Notes: a model not told the origin generated them from the sequence alone. A stretch of 64,000 nt of DNA from Haloplanus natans DSM 17983 (GCF_000427685.1 NZ_KE386573.1:2402938-2466937); one strand, 5' to 3'. Numbered from the stretch's first letter, positions 44,171-54,127 are shown. Numbers and translations: made by a program.

Positions 44171-44186
44171 TTTAGGGCGGCCTAAA
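44171..44186. promoter_or_regulatory. TTTAGG-N4-CCTAAA operator before the iron ABC operon
   Basis: TTTAGGGCGGCCTAAA has the same 6-bp arms and 4-base spacing as the operator at 42806. It lies between a TATA-like GTATAAGTG (44161-44169) and the ATG at 44194, a position suited to repression. Iron-type transport downstream makes an iron- or manganese-sensing DtxR-family repressor the best candidate. Confidence 0.75.
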
Positions 44187-44193
44187 TCAAAGT

Positions 44194-45360
44194 ATGACGG
44201 ATCACCGTAGCTCTCGGCGTCGAATCCTCCGACTCGGGGGCGCCGCCGGACTCGCATCGATCGCGGGCTGTAACGGACTGCTGGGCGGCGGCAGTGGCAG
44301 CGGCGGGAATGGGGGTGGCGGAACCGGCGGCGAGAACGTCGTCGGTCAGATCGGTTCCGGTCGCTCGCCGTTCGGCGCGCGCGACATCTCCGGCGGCGTC
44401 TCGATGGCCGAGATGCCCGATCTGAGCGGCGAGTTGACCCTCTACTCCGGCCGTGGCGAACCGCTCGTCGGCCAACTCATCACGTTCATCGAGGACCTCT
44501 ACCCCGACCTGACGATCCGGCCGCGATACAACTCGGCCGCGGAACTGGTAAACCAGATCGAAACCGAGGGGTCGGGCAGTCCGGCCGACGTGTTCTACTC
44601 CGTCAACGCCGGCTCGCTCGGCGCGCTCAAGGACCGCGAACGGACGGTCGAGCTCCCGACCGAAGTGCTGGACATGGTCCCCGATCAGTTCCACGACAGC
44701 GACGGGATGTGGATCGGCACGTCCGGACGCGCCCGCACCATCCCGTACAACACGAACGAACTCTCCGACTCCGACATCCCCGACGACATCTTCGCGTTCC
44801 CGGAGACGGAGGCGTTCCGCGACGCCATCGGCTGTGCCCCCACGTACAGTTCGTTCCAGGCGTTCATCACGGCGATGCGCGTGCTCAACGGCGAAGCGGA
44901 GACCCGACAGTGGCTCAACGGGATGCTCGAACTCGGCCTCGATACCAACTACGCCGACGAGTTCCTCGTGAGTCAGGCCGTCGCCGACGGCGAACTCCGC
45001 GCCGGTTTCGCCAACCACTACTACATCCAGCGGGTGCTCGCCGGCCGGCCGAACGCCCCCATCGCCACCGCGTTCACCGAGGGCGATGCGGGCGCCATCT
45101 TCAACGTCGCCGGCGCCTGCGTCCTCGATACCGCCGCGGACACCGACCTCGCCGCCAACTTCGTCCGGCACCTGCTGTCGGCGGAGGCACAGGACTACTT
45201 CGCGCGGGAGACGTTCGAATACCCGCTGGTCCCCGGCGTCGAACCCATCGGTCGCCTGCCGACAATCGACGAATTGAACCCCCCCGAGAATTTAGACCTC
45301 ACCCAGCTATCCGATCTGGAGGGGACGGTCGATCTCCTCCGGGACGTCGGAGTGCTCTGA
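44194..45360 (+). CDS. iron(III)-type ABC transporter substrate-binding lipoprotein
   Basis: This 388-residue protein has a twin-Arg signal (SSRRRILRLGGAAGLASIAG) with a lipobox Cys and a Gly/Ser linker. It is therefore exported folded by Tat and lipid-anchored. The mature part has the FutA/FbpA-type fold: LTLYSGRGEPLVGQLITFIE, DVFYSVNAGSLGALKDR, IPYNTNELSD and FANHYYIQRVLAGRPNAPIA with the Tyr pair typical of Fe3+ ligands. It delivers Fe3+ to the adjacent permease. It is the first gene of a three-gene operon. Confidence 0.9.
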   Translation: MTDHRSSRRRILRLGGAAGLASIAGCNGLLGGGSGSGGNGGGGTGGENVVGQIGSGRSPFGARDISGGVSMAEMPDLSGELTLYSGRGEPLVGQLITFIEDLYPDLTIRPRYNSAAELVNQIETEGSGSPADVFYSVNAGSLGALKDRERTVELPTEVLDMVPDQFHDSDGMWIGTSGRARTIPYNTNELSDSDIPDDIFAFPETEAFRDAIGCAPTYSSFQAFITAMRVLNGEAETRQWLNGMLELGLDTNYADEFLVSQAVADGELRAGFANHYYIQRVLAGRPNAPIATAFTEGDAGAIFNVAGACVLDTAADTDLAANFVRHLLSAEAQDYFARETFEYPLVPGVEPIGRLPTIDELNPPENLDLTQLSDLEGTVDLLRDVGVL

Positions 45361-45366
45361 CGCGCT

Positions 45367-46968
45367 ATGGCCACGGACCACCCCACCATCGACGACGCGA
45401 GCGACGACCTGCCGCTACCGACGACGGTAGCGAGCGGGGCCGTCGCCGCCGCCGTCCTGTTGCCACTGGTGTGGCTGGTCCGAACCGCACTCGACGTGGG
45501 ACTGGCGGAGGCTATCGACATCTCGACGCGCCCGTCGACGGTGCAGGTGTTGGTCAACAGCGCCGCGCTCGTCGTCGTCGTCACCGTCGCCTCGGTGCTC
45601 ATCGGCGTCCCGCTTGCCTACCTGACGGTTCGGACGGACCTCCCCTTCCGCCGAGGGGTCACCGTCGCAGTCTCGCTTCCTCTCGTGATCCCGAGTTACA
45701 TCGGCGCGTTCGCCTTCGTCTCGGCGTTCGGCCCGCAGGGCGCGTTCCAGCGGCTGCTCGCCCCCCTCGGCGTCGAGCGCCTCCCCGAAATCTACGGCTT
45801 CGTCGGCGCCTCGCTCGTTATCACGCTCTACACCTACCCCTACGTGTTCATCACGACCCGTGCGGCGCTGAAGTCACTCGATACGACGCTCATCGACGCC
45901 GCGCGGACGCTCGAACACAGCCAGTGGGAAGCGTTCCGTCGAGTGACCGTCCCGCAGATCAAACCGGCGGTCGGCGCCGGCTCCCTCCTCGTTGCCCTCT
46001 ATGCCCTCTCCGACTTCGGGACGCCGGCGATCATGCAGTTCGACGCCTTTACGCGCGTCATCTACGTCGAGTTCACCACCTTCGGCCGCGACGTGGCCTC
46101 GCTGCTCTCGCTGCAACTCGTCGCGGTCACCCTGCTGATTCTCGGCCTGGAGTCACACATCCGGGGCAACGAACCGCTGTACGCCGGACGGCAGGGCGGC
46201 CGCACGAGCGGCACGGTCCGGCTCGGCAAGTGGAAGTACGTCGCGATGGCGGGGTGTCTCGCCATCTCCGGGCTGGCGCTTTTCGTCCCGCTCGGCATCC
46301 TGCTGACCTGGCTGGCACAGGGGGGCGCCGAAGTCGGGAACGCACTCGCCTTCCGGCCGTCGTACGCCCTCAACTCCGTCGGCGTCTCGGCGGGCGCGGC
46401 GCTGGTCGCCACCGTCGCCGGTCTGCCGGTGGCGTATCTCGCTGCGAAACACCGCTCGCGCCTGACCGAAGCCTTCGAGCGGGCGACGTACGTCGGCTAC
46501 GCCGTCCCCGGCGTGGTGCTCGGCCTCGCCTTGGTGTATCTGGGCACGTCGTACGCCCAGCCCATCTACCAGACGCTCTACCTGCTGGTCGCGGCCTATG
46601 TCGTCCGCTTTCTCCCGCAGGCGGTTGGGTCGATGCGGGCGTCGTTCCTGCGGGTCAACCCCGCACTCCCCGAGGCGGCGCGGACGCTCGGGCGCTCCTC
46701 TTTCGGCGCCTTCCGCGCGGTGACGCTTCCGCTCATCGCGCCCGGCCTCCTCGGCGGCGCGGCGCTGGTCTTTCTCACCACGATGAAGGAACTCCCGGCG
46801 ACACTCCTGCTCCGGCCGTCGGGGTTCAAGACACTCGTCACCCACATCTGGACGGCGACGGCGTCGGGCTACTACGGCCACGCGGCCGTCCCCGCGCTCA
46901 TTCTCCTCGGCGTCTCGGCGCTCTCGATGCTGGTGATCCTCTCACAGGAGGGATACGATGTCAAATAG
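45367..46968 (+). CDS. iron(III)-type ABC transporter permease
   Basis: This 533-residue protein has about 12 spans made of two fused BPD permease halves, as in FbpB/FutB. EAA-type loops are present in each half: ALKSLDTTLIDAARTLEHSQWE in the first, with ALPEAARTLGRSSFGAFRAV (HxxG-like) in the second. It forms the membrane channel for the substrate taken up by the lipoprotein. It starts 6 bases after the preceding gene and overlaps the ATPase gene by 11 bases. The overlap and spacing indicate one transcript. Confidence 0.92.
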   Translation: MATDHPTIDDASDDLPLPTTVASGAVAAAVLLPLVWLVRTALDVGLAEAIDISTRPSTVQVLVNSAALVVVVTVASVLIGVPLAYLTVRTDLPFRRGVTVAVSLPLVIPSYIGAFAFVSAFGPQGAFQRLLAPLGVERLPEIYGFVGASLVITLYTYPYVFITTRAALKSLDTTLIDAARTLEHSQWEAFRRVTVPQIKPAVGAGSLLVALYALSDFGTPAIMQFDAFTRVIYVEFTTFGRDVASLLSLQLVAVTLLILGLESHIRGNEPLYAGRQGGRTSGTVRLGKWKYVAMAGCLAISGLALFVPLGILLTWLAQGGAEVGNALAFRPSYALNSVGVSAGAALVATVAGLPVAYLAAKHRSRLTEAFERATYVGYAVPGVVLGLALVYLGTSYAQPIYQTLYLLVAAYVVRFLPQAVGSMRASFLRVNPALPEAARTLGRSSFGAFRAVTLPLIAPGLLGGAALVFLTTMKELPATLLLRPSGFKTLVTHIWTATASGYYGHAAVPALILLGVSALSMLVILSQEGYDVK

Positions 46969-48097
46969 GACGATGCACGCGACGGACGTACGGACCGACG
47001 AACCGACCGCCGGCGACGCGCCGGTCCTCGAACTGGACGACGTCTCGAAGTCGTACGGCGTAGAACGGGTCATCGAGGACCTCTCACTCTCGATCCACGA
47101 GGGTGAAATCCTCACGCTCCTCGGCCCCTCGGGCTGTGGGAAGACGACGACGCTCCGTCTCATCGCCGGTCTCGAACGCCCGAACGGTGGCGAAGTCGCG
47201 CTGAACGGCACGCCAGTCTCCAGTTCCGACCGCTTCGTCGAACCCGAGGACCGCGGTATCGGCGTCGTCTTCCAGGAGTTCGCGCTCTTTCCCCACCTCA
47301 CCGCCGCCGAGAACGTCGCCTTCGGACTGGAGGCCTGGGACGCCGACGCCCGCGAGCAACGGGTCGACGAACTCCTGGACCTCGTCGGACTCGAAGCGCA
47401 GGGCGACTCCTACCCGGACGAGCTCTCCGGCGGCCAGCAACAGCGGGTGGCACTCGCCCGGTCGCTCGCGCCCGAACCCGAGGTGCTTCTGCTCGATGAA
47501 CCCTTCTCCAACCTCGACGTCGACCTCCGCGTGAAGATGCGCGAGGAGGTACGACGCATCCTCAAGGAGACGGGCGTGACCGCAATCTCCGTCACCCACG
47601 ACCAGGAGGAGGCCATGTCCATCTCCGACCGCGTGGCCGTCATGAACGACGGCCGGATCGAGCAGGTAGGCGACCCCGAACAGGTGTTCCAGCAGCCCGA
47701 GTCCCGATTCGTCGCCGGCTTCCTCGGTCACGCCAGCTTCCTCCCCGGCTACGTCCACGGCGGCGAGGTGACGACCGGCCTCGGCCCGATCCCGCGCGAT
47801 CAGATCAACGGGCTGGCGGGCACCTACGACCGCACCCGCATCGACGTGCTCGTCCGCCCGGACGACATCCGGGCCATCCCCGTCGACGGCGAGGCCGACG
47901 GGCAGGTGGTCTCCCGGCGCTATCTCGGCCCGACGATCCTCTACGAGGTTCGCCTCGACGACGACACCGCCGTCCAGTGTATGCACAACCACGACGAGTC
48001 CATCCCGCTCGACACCGAGGTCCGGATCGAACTCGACGCGGATCACGAACTCGCCTGGTTCCCGACCGACCAGCGGCCCCCCGACGCCGACGAATAG
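46958..48097 (+). CDS. iron(III)-type ABC transporter ATP-binding protein
   Basis: This 379-residue protein has Walker A LLGPSGCGKTTTLRLIAGLE, Q-loop FQEFALFPHLTAAENV, signature LSGGQQQRVALARSLAPEPE, Walker B LLLDEPFSNLDVDLR, and the H-loop SVTHDQEEAMSISDR. A C-terminal TOBE domain follows (LVRPDDIRAIPVDG, RRYLGPTILYEVRL). It energises the importer. The stop TAG shares its G with the GTG start of the next gene, so the membrane protein downstream is probably cotranscribed. Confidence 0.94.
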   Translation: MSNRTMHATDVRTDEPTAGDAPVLELDDVSKSYGVERVIEDLSLSIHEGEILTLLGPSGCGKTTTLRLIAGLERPNGGEVALNGTPVSSSDRFVEPEDRGIGVVFQEFALFPHLTAAENVAFGLEAWDADAREQRVDELLDLVGLEAQGDSYPDELSGGQQQRVALARSLAPEPEVLLLDEPFSNLDVDLRVKMREEVRRILKETGVTAISVTHDQEEAMSISDRVAVMNDGRIEQVGDPEQVFQQPESRFVAGFLGHASFLPGYVHGGEVTTGLGPIPRDQINGLAGTYDRTRIDVLVRPDDIRAIPVDGEADGQVVSRRYLGPTILYEVRLDDDTAVQCMHNHDESIPLDTEVRIELDADHELAWFPTDQRPPDADE

Positions 48098-50190
48098 TGT
48101 CCGCGCGGCCCCGACGCGACCGTCTCGTCGCCGCGGCTCTCGCCGTCCTCGCCGGCCTCGTCGTCTACTGGCTCGCGGTCGACCTCTTTCCGTACCACTC
48201 CGTCAACGACGACGAGGGCGTCTACCTCACGCAGGCGGCCATGCTGCTAGAGGGTAAACTCTTCCTCGATCCCGGCGCGCTCGGACGCCTCGTTCGGCCG
48301 TGGTTTTTCGTCGCCGACGCCGCGGGCGGCGACCTCCGCTACTACTCGAAATACTCCCCCGTCGCCGCCGGCGTCTTCGCCGTCGGCAAACTGCTCGGCG
48401 ACTGGAACGTCGCGCTCGGCCTCGTCGCCGCCGGCAACGCTGCTCTCGTCTACGCCCTCACCGCGGCCGCCTTCGACCGGCGGACCGGCCACCTCGCGGT
48501 CCCCCTCCTCGTCGGCGCGCCCCTCTTTCTCTTTACGTCCGCCGTCTTTCTCCCGTACGCCCCGACGACGCTCCTGAACCTCGCGTTCGCGGTCGCGTAC
48601 GTGCGGACGATGCGTCGCGACTCGCCGCGCTGGGGACTCGTCGCCGGCGCCGCCGTCGGCCTCGCCTTCTTCGCCCGCCCCTACACCGCCGTCCTGTTCG
48701 CGGTGCCCTTTATCGCCCACGCCCTCGGCTCGCTGTGGTGGACGTACGGGACCGAGGACTTCCGCCCGACACTCACCCGCCTCCTAGCCGTCGCCGGCGT
48801 CGGCACTGCGGGCGTCGCCGTCACCCTCGCGTACAACCTCGTCATGACCGGCGACCCCCTCGTCTTCCCGTACAAGGCGTTCGGCCCGAACGACGGCATC
48901 GGCTTCGGCCGCCACGAGTTGCTGGGCTACGACCGGGTGTACACCCCGGCCCTCGCCGCGGAGACGACGGGCCGGCTACTGAGCCTCCTGACGACCGAGT
49001 GGACCGTCGCCGGCCCCGTCGGCACCCTCCTCGCCCTCGTCGGCCTCGCGGAGCTCCGGGCCGACCGAGACGCGCTCGCCGATCCGGCGCTCTCGGCGCC
49101 CGCGCTCCGGGTCGTCCTCGTCGGCCTCGTCCCCGCAGTCGTCCTCGGCAACGCCTACTTCTGGGGGACGCTCAACGGGCTAGAGAACGGCCTCATCGGC
49201 CTGCTCGGTCCGTACTACCACTTCGACCTGCTCCTCCCGCTCTCGGCGTTCGGCGCCGCGGGGGCGCTCGTCCTGTGGCGTCGCCTCCGGGACGCGACGG
49301 CCCCCCTCGACGCGCCGAGGCGGGGCGCCGTCCTCGCCGCGGCCCTCGTCGTCGCCGCTGGCGTCGGCGGCGTCGCAGGCGTCGCGGCGGTCGAGGACCC
49401 CTACGACGAGAACCGACTGCGCACGTCGAACCTCGCGAACACGTACGAACCCTTCGAGTCGTGGTCGCCCGAGAACGCCGTCGTGTTCGTCCCCGACCCC
49501 TACGGCGACTGGCTCCACCACCCGTTCCAGTATCTGCGCAACGACCCCGGATTCGACGGCGACGCCCTCTACGTCATCAACGACGGCGACGTGGAGCGGT
49601 TCGCCGCCCTCGACGCGGCCGGCGACCGCCGGCCCTACCGGTTCACGTATCGGGGCGAGTGGACGGGCGCGGTGACGCCCACGGAGCCGGCGCTGGTGCC
49701 GCTCGACGTGAAGGCGGGCGACCGCGTGGCGGCGACGACGACCCTCGGCGTCCCGGCCCGGGCCACTTACGCCCGCGCCCGAATCGTCACCGAGGCGGGG
49801 AGCGCGCGGGTGGAGATCGGACGGGTGGACGGGCCGGTCACCGTCGACTGGGGCGTCGACGCCACCGACGGCACCGCCACCGTCCGCGCCCCGAGCGGCA
49901 CCGCGGCGGCGACGGCGCCACTCCCCGCCGGCGTTAGCGAGGTGACGCTTCTCGTCACCTTCGTCGAACCCCAAGGGACGACGGTCACGTACCGCCAGAC
50001 CGCGAGCGTCGAGCGGACGGCCCGCGGCGTCCGCGTCATCTGGCCGCCCGAGATCAAAGTGTGCTCGCTCACTACCGACTGCGGGCGCGAGGGGGTGTAC
50101 GTCGGTCCCGACGGCGACTACGTCTCCGGCGTCGCCGTCGAGACGAGCGCGCGAGCCGAAAACGTCACAGCAGCGTCAGCCGCGTGGTGA
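48097..50190 (+). CDS. GT-C-type membrane glycosyltransferase-like protein
   Basis: This 697-residue protein starts at GTG 48097, overlapping the preceding TAG. The first half has 9-11 spans with a PMT/ArnT-like N-terminus. FPYHSVNDDEGVYLTQAAML bears an acidic pair in the first external loop, where GT-C enzymes hold their catalytic Asp. The second half is a predicted external beta-rich domain ending with CSLTTDCGREGVYVGPDGDY. I infer transfer of a lipid-linked sugar to surface glycans; the acceptor is unknown. The haloarchaeal DUF7846-type annotation probably applies. It overlaps the next convergent gene by 26 bases. Confidence 0.72.
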   Translation: MSARPRRDRLVAAALAVLAGLVVYWLAVDLFPYHSVNDDEGVYLTQAAMLLEGKLFLDPGALGRLVRPWFFVADAAGGDLRYYSKYSPVAAGVFAVGKLLGDWNVALGLVAAGNAALVYALTAAAFDRRTGHLAVPLLVGAPLFLFTSAVFLPYAPTTLLNLAFAVAYVRTMRRDSPRWGLVAGAAVGLAFFARPYTAVLFAVPFIAHALGSLWWTYGTEDFRPTLTRLLAVAGVGTAGVAVTLAYNLVMTGDPLVFPYKAFGPNDGIGFGRHELLGYDRVYTPALAAETTGRLLSLLTTEWTVAGPVGTLLALVGLAELRADRDALADPALSAPALRVVLVGLVPAVVLGNAYFWGTLNGLENGLIGLLGPYYHFDLLLPLSAFGAAGALVLWRRLRDATAPLDAPRRGAVLAAALVVAAGVGGVAGVAAVEDPYDENRLRTSNLANTYEPFESWSPENAVVFVPDPYGDWLHHPFQYLRNDPGFDGDALYVINDGDVERFAALDAAGDRRPYRFTYRGEWTGAVTPTEPALVPLDVKAGDRVAATTTLGVPARATYARARIVTEAGSARVEIGRVDGPVTVDWGVDATDGTATVRAPSGTAAATAPLPAGVSEVTLLVTFVEPQGTTVTYRQTASVERTARGVRVIWPPEIKVCSLTTDCGREGVYVGPDGDYVSGVAVETSARAENVTAASAAW

Positions 50191-51055
50191 AAAACGAGTC
50201 CGCGGCGTCGCCGAGGGCGGCCGCGGGATCGCCGCTCGCGTCCACCGTCTCGACGGCGACGGCGTCGTGGTCGATATCGTCGAGGGCCGTCCGTTCGCCG
50301 AGGAGGACGAGTCGATCGGGGTCGCGCCGGTCCAGTGCGGCCCGACAGTCGTCGAGGTGGGTGGCGATCTGGTCGTTCCGTCGGCGCTCGAACCGCGACT
50401 GCGAGAACCCGCCCTTGGAGTGGGCCGATTTCACGTCCGTCTCGACGGTCTCCACGTCCGCCAACTCGCCGTCTTCGTAGACGCCGACGGCGAACAGATC
50501 CGACCGCACCAGCGCGACGGTGAGGCCGTCGGGCGGGTGAAACCAGTCGTCGTCGAGGCGGAAGCCGTCGTCCCACGCGACGAACGCCTCGGGGGCGAGC
50601 GGCGGGTCGAGGGCGACGCTCACGAGGCGAGCGTCGTCGACACAGACCAGACGGGGGGCCGCGCGGTCGACGAGGGGCGTGCGGTCGCCGAGGAGGTCAC
50701 GGACCGCCGCCGGCACGTCGTCGTCCACGAACGCCGTCAGCGCCCCCTCCGGCCCGGCCTCGACGCTCCGGAGGCGGTCGAGGACGGCATCGAGGCGGTC
50801 GCCACGGAGCGACTCGACGCCGCGGGGGGCGAGGTCGGCCGCCGACTCGTCCTCACGCGCGGCGAGTTGGCCCTCCAGATCGGCGATGCGGTCTTCGAGG
50901 CGGTTGACCCGCTCTTCGGCCGTCTGGCGGGCGGTGGCGGCGTCGGCCCGACGCTCACTCTCGGCGTCGAGTCGGCGCTCCAGATGCCGTTTCTCCTCTT
51001 CGAGTTCCTCGATGCGCGTTTTCAGTTCGGCGCGCCCGAGCAACGAGTCGAGCAT
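50165..51055 (-). CDS. Vms1/Ankzf1-family (VLRF1) peptidyl-tRNA hydrolase-like protein
   Basis: This 296-residue protein has an N-terminal coiled coil of about 65 residues (LKTRIEELEEEKRHLERRLD onward). The VLRF1 domain contains LTVALVRSDLFAVGVYEDGE and the hallmark SAHSKGGFSQSRFERRRNDQ, the loop carrying the catalytic Gln. Eukaryotic Vms1 releases nascent chains from stalled ribosomes, so a ribosome-rescue role is inferred for the archaeal form. The coiled coil could mediate ribosome or partner binding. The 3' end overlaps the end of the opposite gene by 26 bases. Confidence 0.87.
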   Translation of the reverse strand: MLDSLLGRAELKTRIEELEEEKRHLERRLDAESERRADAATARQTAEERVNRLEDRIADLEGQLAAREDESAADLAPRGVESLRGDRLDAVLDRLRSVEAGPEGALTAFVDDDVPAAVRDLLGDRTPLVDRAAPRLVCVDDARLVSVALDPPLAPEAFVAWDDGFRLDDDWFHPPDGLTVALVRSDLFAVGVYEDGELADVETVETDVKSAHSKGGFSQSRFERRRNDQIATHLDDCRAALDRRDPDRLVLLGERTALDDIDHDAVAVETVDASGDPAAALGDAADSFFTTRLTLL

Positions 51056-51136
51056 GGACGTACGAGCGAGCGCCGGCGTCTTCTACCCTGCGGCCGGCCG
51101 GCAGTATATGTGGGTGCGGCACGTACCCGGGAATCG

Positions 51137-52297
51137 ATGGCTATCGCCCGGCACGGGACCGGTGCGCGCGCGACTCTCGGCGCCGTCGCCTCGCAGATCC
51201 ATCCCGTCTTCATGACGCCGCCGCTGGCCGCCTCCGGTTTCGGCGCCGTCCTCGGCGGGCTTTACGATCCGGGGCTGGCCGTCTTCCACGTGGGCGTCGC
51301 GTTCTGTGCGCTCTACACCGCCCACGTCAAGGACGGCCTCGTCGACTTCCACCGCCGCGGCGAGGACGACGACCACCCGCTGACACGCCGGGGCTGTCAC
51401 CTCGCGCTCGCCGGCTCGACGACGCTGTTTTTCCTCGGCACCGCCGCGCTGTGGCTCCTGGTCGATCCGGTCGCTGCCCTCCTGACCCTTCCCGGATGGC
51501 TGGTCGCCGTCCTCCACGCGCCACAGTTGGATACGAACCCGTTCGGCGCGACGCTCGGCTACCCCGTCGGCATCGGCTTCGCCCTCCTCGGCGGCCACTA
51601 CGTCCAGACGCGGACGCTCTCCGTGGCCGCCCTCGCTTTCGCCGTCGTCTTCGTCGTCGTGCTGGCGGGGATCAAAATCGTCGACGACACCACCGACTAC
51701 GACTACGACCGCTCGGTCGAGAAGCGAACCGTCGCCGTCGTCCTCGGACCGCCGGCGGCCCGCCGCCTCGCGACCGGCCTGATGGCGGCGGGCATGGTCG
51801 CCGTCGTTGCCCTGTCCGTTACCGCGGTCGTTCCCCGCGGATCGGCACTCGCCGTCGTCCCGTTTCTCGGCGTCGCCGTCGTCGCCCGCCGGGCCACCGC
51901 CGAACTCGCGACGATGCTGCTCGTCCGGGCCTCCTACCTCTTTTTTGCCCTCCTCGTCGTCGCCGTGTGGCTCCGCCCGCTCGCGGGCCTTACGCTCCCC
52001 GACATCACCGTCCTCGGCCCGTACACCTACCTCGCGACCGAACTGTTGTGGGGGACGATCGCCGTCGCGCTGGTGGTTCGGGCCGGCGCGGTGCGGGCCG
52101 CGGCGCGGACGGCGCTCGTCTGCTACCCCTTCGCCTACGTCTGGGACTGGTACACGCTCTCGATCGGCGTCTTCGCCATCCCCATGCGGACGGGGATCGA
52201 CCTGCTGGGAATCCCGATCGAGGAACACCTGTTCATGCTGATCGTGCCGACGGTGGTCGTCGGCGTCCACGAGACGTTGCGCGAACTGGACGGGTAG
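51137..52297 (+). CDS. UbiA prenyltransferase fused to lycopene cyclase-type domain
   Basis: This 386-residue membrane protein starts at ATG 51137. The first 290 residues form a UbiA fold with both Asp-rich motifs (VKDGLVDFHRRGED near residue 65 and KIVDDTTDYDYDRSV near 190). The C-terminal 95 residues have the CarR/CrtYd-type pattern: LGPYTYLATELLWGTIAVAL, WDWYTLSIGVFAIPM, and IPIEEHLFMLIVPTVVVGVH with the PxEE motif. Haloarchaea use UbiA proteins to elongate lycopene toward bacterioruberin, and cyclases for beta-carotene and retinal. A one-chain combination suggests channelling at the carotenoid branch point. No other carotenoid genes lie nearby. Confidence 0.8.
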   Translation: MAIARHGTGARATLGAVASQIHPVFMTPPLAASGFGAVLGGLYDPGLAVFHVGVAFCALYTAHVKDGLVDFHRRGEDDDHPLTRRGCHLALAGSTTLFFLGTAALWLLVDPVAALLTLPGWLVAVLHAPQLDTNPFGATLGYPVGIGFALLGGHYVQTRTLSVAALAFAVVFVVVLAGIKIVDDTTDYDYDRSVEKRTVAVVLGPPAARRLATGLMAAGMVAVVALSVTAVVPRGSALAVVPFLGVAVVARRATAELATMLLVRASYLFFALLVVAVWLRPLAGLTLPDITVLGPYTYLATELLWGTIAVALVVRAGAVRAAARTALVCYPFAYVWDWYTLSIGVFAIPMRTGIDLLGIPIEEHLFMLIVPTVVVGVHETLRELDG

Positions 52298-52384
52298 GCC
52301 CGCCGCCTGCCGTCGGGGTCGCGACCGCTCGTCACAAAAGCCCGACGAAAACCACCTGCTGGCTCGCTCCGCTCGCCTGCCGTC

Positions 52385-54127
52385 TCACTCCCCCTTCGCG
52401 CCCGGATTCGTCACCGCGCCGTTGGCCGCGGAGTCGAACAGTTGTCCGTACTTCGCCAGCACGCCCGAGGTGTAGTTCGGTTCGGGGTCGTAGCCCTCCA
52501 GACGCTCCTCCAGTTCCTCGTCGGAGAGATCCACCGAGAGTTCGAGGTCGTCGATGTCGATGGTGATCTCGTCGCCGTCTTCGAGTGCGGCGATGGGCCC
52601 GCCGACGAACGCTTCCGGGGCGACGTGACCGATCGAGAAGCCACGGGTCGCGCCCGAGAACCGGCCGTCGGTAAAGAGCGACACGTCCTCGGCGTGGCCC
52701 TGACCGGCGACGGCGGAGGTGACGCCGAGCATCTCGCGCATCCCGGGGCCACCACGCGGGCCCTCGTTCCGGATGCAGATCACGTCGCCCGACTCCACGT
52801 GTCCCTCCTGAACGTACTCCATCGCGCTCTTTTCCTCCTCGAACACCCGGACTGGACCCTGGTGGTGGAGGTGGTCCTCGCCGGTGATCTTGATGACGGC
52901 GCCCTCGGGGGCGAGGTTGCCGGTGAGGATGCGGATAGCGCCGCGTTCGTGGATCGGATCGGCGACGGTGTGGAGGAAGTCGGCGTCCAGTTCGTCGACT
53001 GCGGGCGGGTCGTAACGCTCGATGGCCTCGGCCATCGTCTCGCCCGTCACCGTCAGTGCGTCGCCGTGGAGCAGGTCCGCATCGAGGAGTTCACGCAGGA
53101 CGACGGGCACACCCCCCACCTCGTGGAGGTCGTTCATCACCCGCTCGCCGCCGGGCTGGAGGTTGGCTATCTTCGGCGTCCGGGCGCTGATGCGGTTGAA
53201 GTCCTCGATGTCGAGGTCGACGCCGGCCTCCGCGGCCATCGCGAGGAGGTGGAGGACGGCGTTGGTCGAGCCCCCGACCGCCACCTGCAGGGCGATGGCG
53301 TTCTCGAACGATTCCTGCGAGAGGAAATCGGAGGGCGTCCGCTCCGCCTCGACCACGTCGAGCACCAGTTCGCCGGATTCGCGGGCCACCTCGTAGCGAG
53401 CCTCGTCCTCCGCGGGCGGCGAGGCGGAGCCGAGCGGCGCGAAGCCGATAGCCTCGCTGATCGAGGCCATCGTGTTGGCGGTGAACATCCCGCCACAGGA
53501 GCCCGCACCGGGGCACGCGTGGCGTTCGAGGTCGTCGAGTTCGTCGTCGGTCATGTCGCCGGACGCGACGGCGCCGACGCCCTCGAAGACGTTCTGGATG
53601 GTCACCTCGCGGCCGTCGTGCTCGCCGGGCATGATCGACCCGCCGTAGAGGAAGACGGAGGGGAGGTCGGTCCGGATGGCCGCCATCATCATCCCCGGCA
53701 TGTTCTTGTCACAGCCGCCGATAGTGACGAGGGCGTCCATGCGCTCCCCGAAGGCGACGAGTTCGACGGAGTCGGCGATCACCTCCCGCGAGATGAGCGA
53801 GGACTTCATCCCTTCGGTCCCCATCGAGATGGCGTCCGAGATGGTGATGGTGCCGAACTCGATGGGCATACCGCCCGCGCCGTCGATGCCGTCGAGGGCC
53901 GACTCGGCCACCTCGTCGAGGTGGACGTTACACGGCGTGATGTCAGCCGCGGGGTTGGCGACGCCGACCATCGGCGATTCGAGGTCGTCGTCGGTAAAGC
54001 CCATGGCACGGAACATCGACCGATGGGGGGCACGATCACGACCCGCGGTCACCTCGTTGCTCCGGAGGTTCGGATCCTTGCTCCCGGCGTAGGGCTCCTC
54101 GTCGGTTGGCTCCTGCTGCTGGCTCAT
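52385..54127 (-). CDS. ilvD: dihydroxy-acid dehydratase
   Basis: This 580-residue protein is a full-length IlvD. The conserved regions are [20 protein letters not shown] (first cluster Cys), [40 protein letters not shown] with the remaining cluster cysteines, and [20 protein letters not shown] near the end with [19 protein letters not shown]. It dehydrates 2,3-dihydroxy-acids in valine, leucine and isoleucine synthesis using an Fe-S cluster. It stands alone here, with no other ilv genes in the window. Confidence 0.97.
   Translation of the reverse strand: MSQQQEPTDEEPYAGSKDPNLRSNEVTAGRDRAPHRSMFRAMGFTDDDLESPMVGVANPAADITPCNVHLDEVAESALDGIDGAGGMPIEFGTITISDAISMGTEGMKSSLISREVIADSVELVAFGERMDALVTIGGCDKNMPGMMMAAIRTDLPSVFLYGGSIMPGEHDGREVTIQNVFEGVGAVASGDMTDDELDDLERHACPGAGSCGGMFTANTMASISEAIGFAPLGSASPPAEDEARYEVARESGELVLDVVEAERTPSDFLSQESFENAIALQVAVGGSTNAVLHLLAMAAEAGVDLDIEDFNRISARTPKIANLQPGGERVMNDLHEVGGVPVVLRELLDADLLHGDALTVTGETMAEAIERYDPPAVDELDADFLHTVADPIHERGAIRILTGNLAPEGAVIKITGEDHLHHQGPVRVFEEEKSAMEYVQEGHVESGDVICIRNEGPRGGPGMREMLGVTSAVAGQGHAEDVSLFTDGRFSGATRGFSIGHVAPEAFVGGPIAALEDGDEITIDIDDLELSVDLSDEELEERLEGYDPEPNYTSGVLAKYGQLFDSAANGAVTNPGAKGE

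Noticed and set aside
52298-52384. Possible regulatory element upstream of the carotenoid gene's neighbour
   Set aside because: The 87-base gap between convergent genes shows no palindrome, promoter box or repeat copy.
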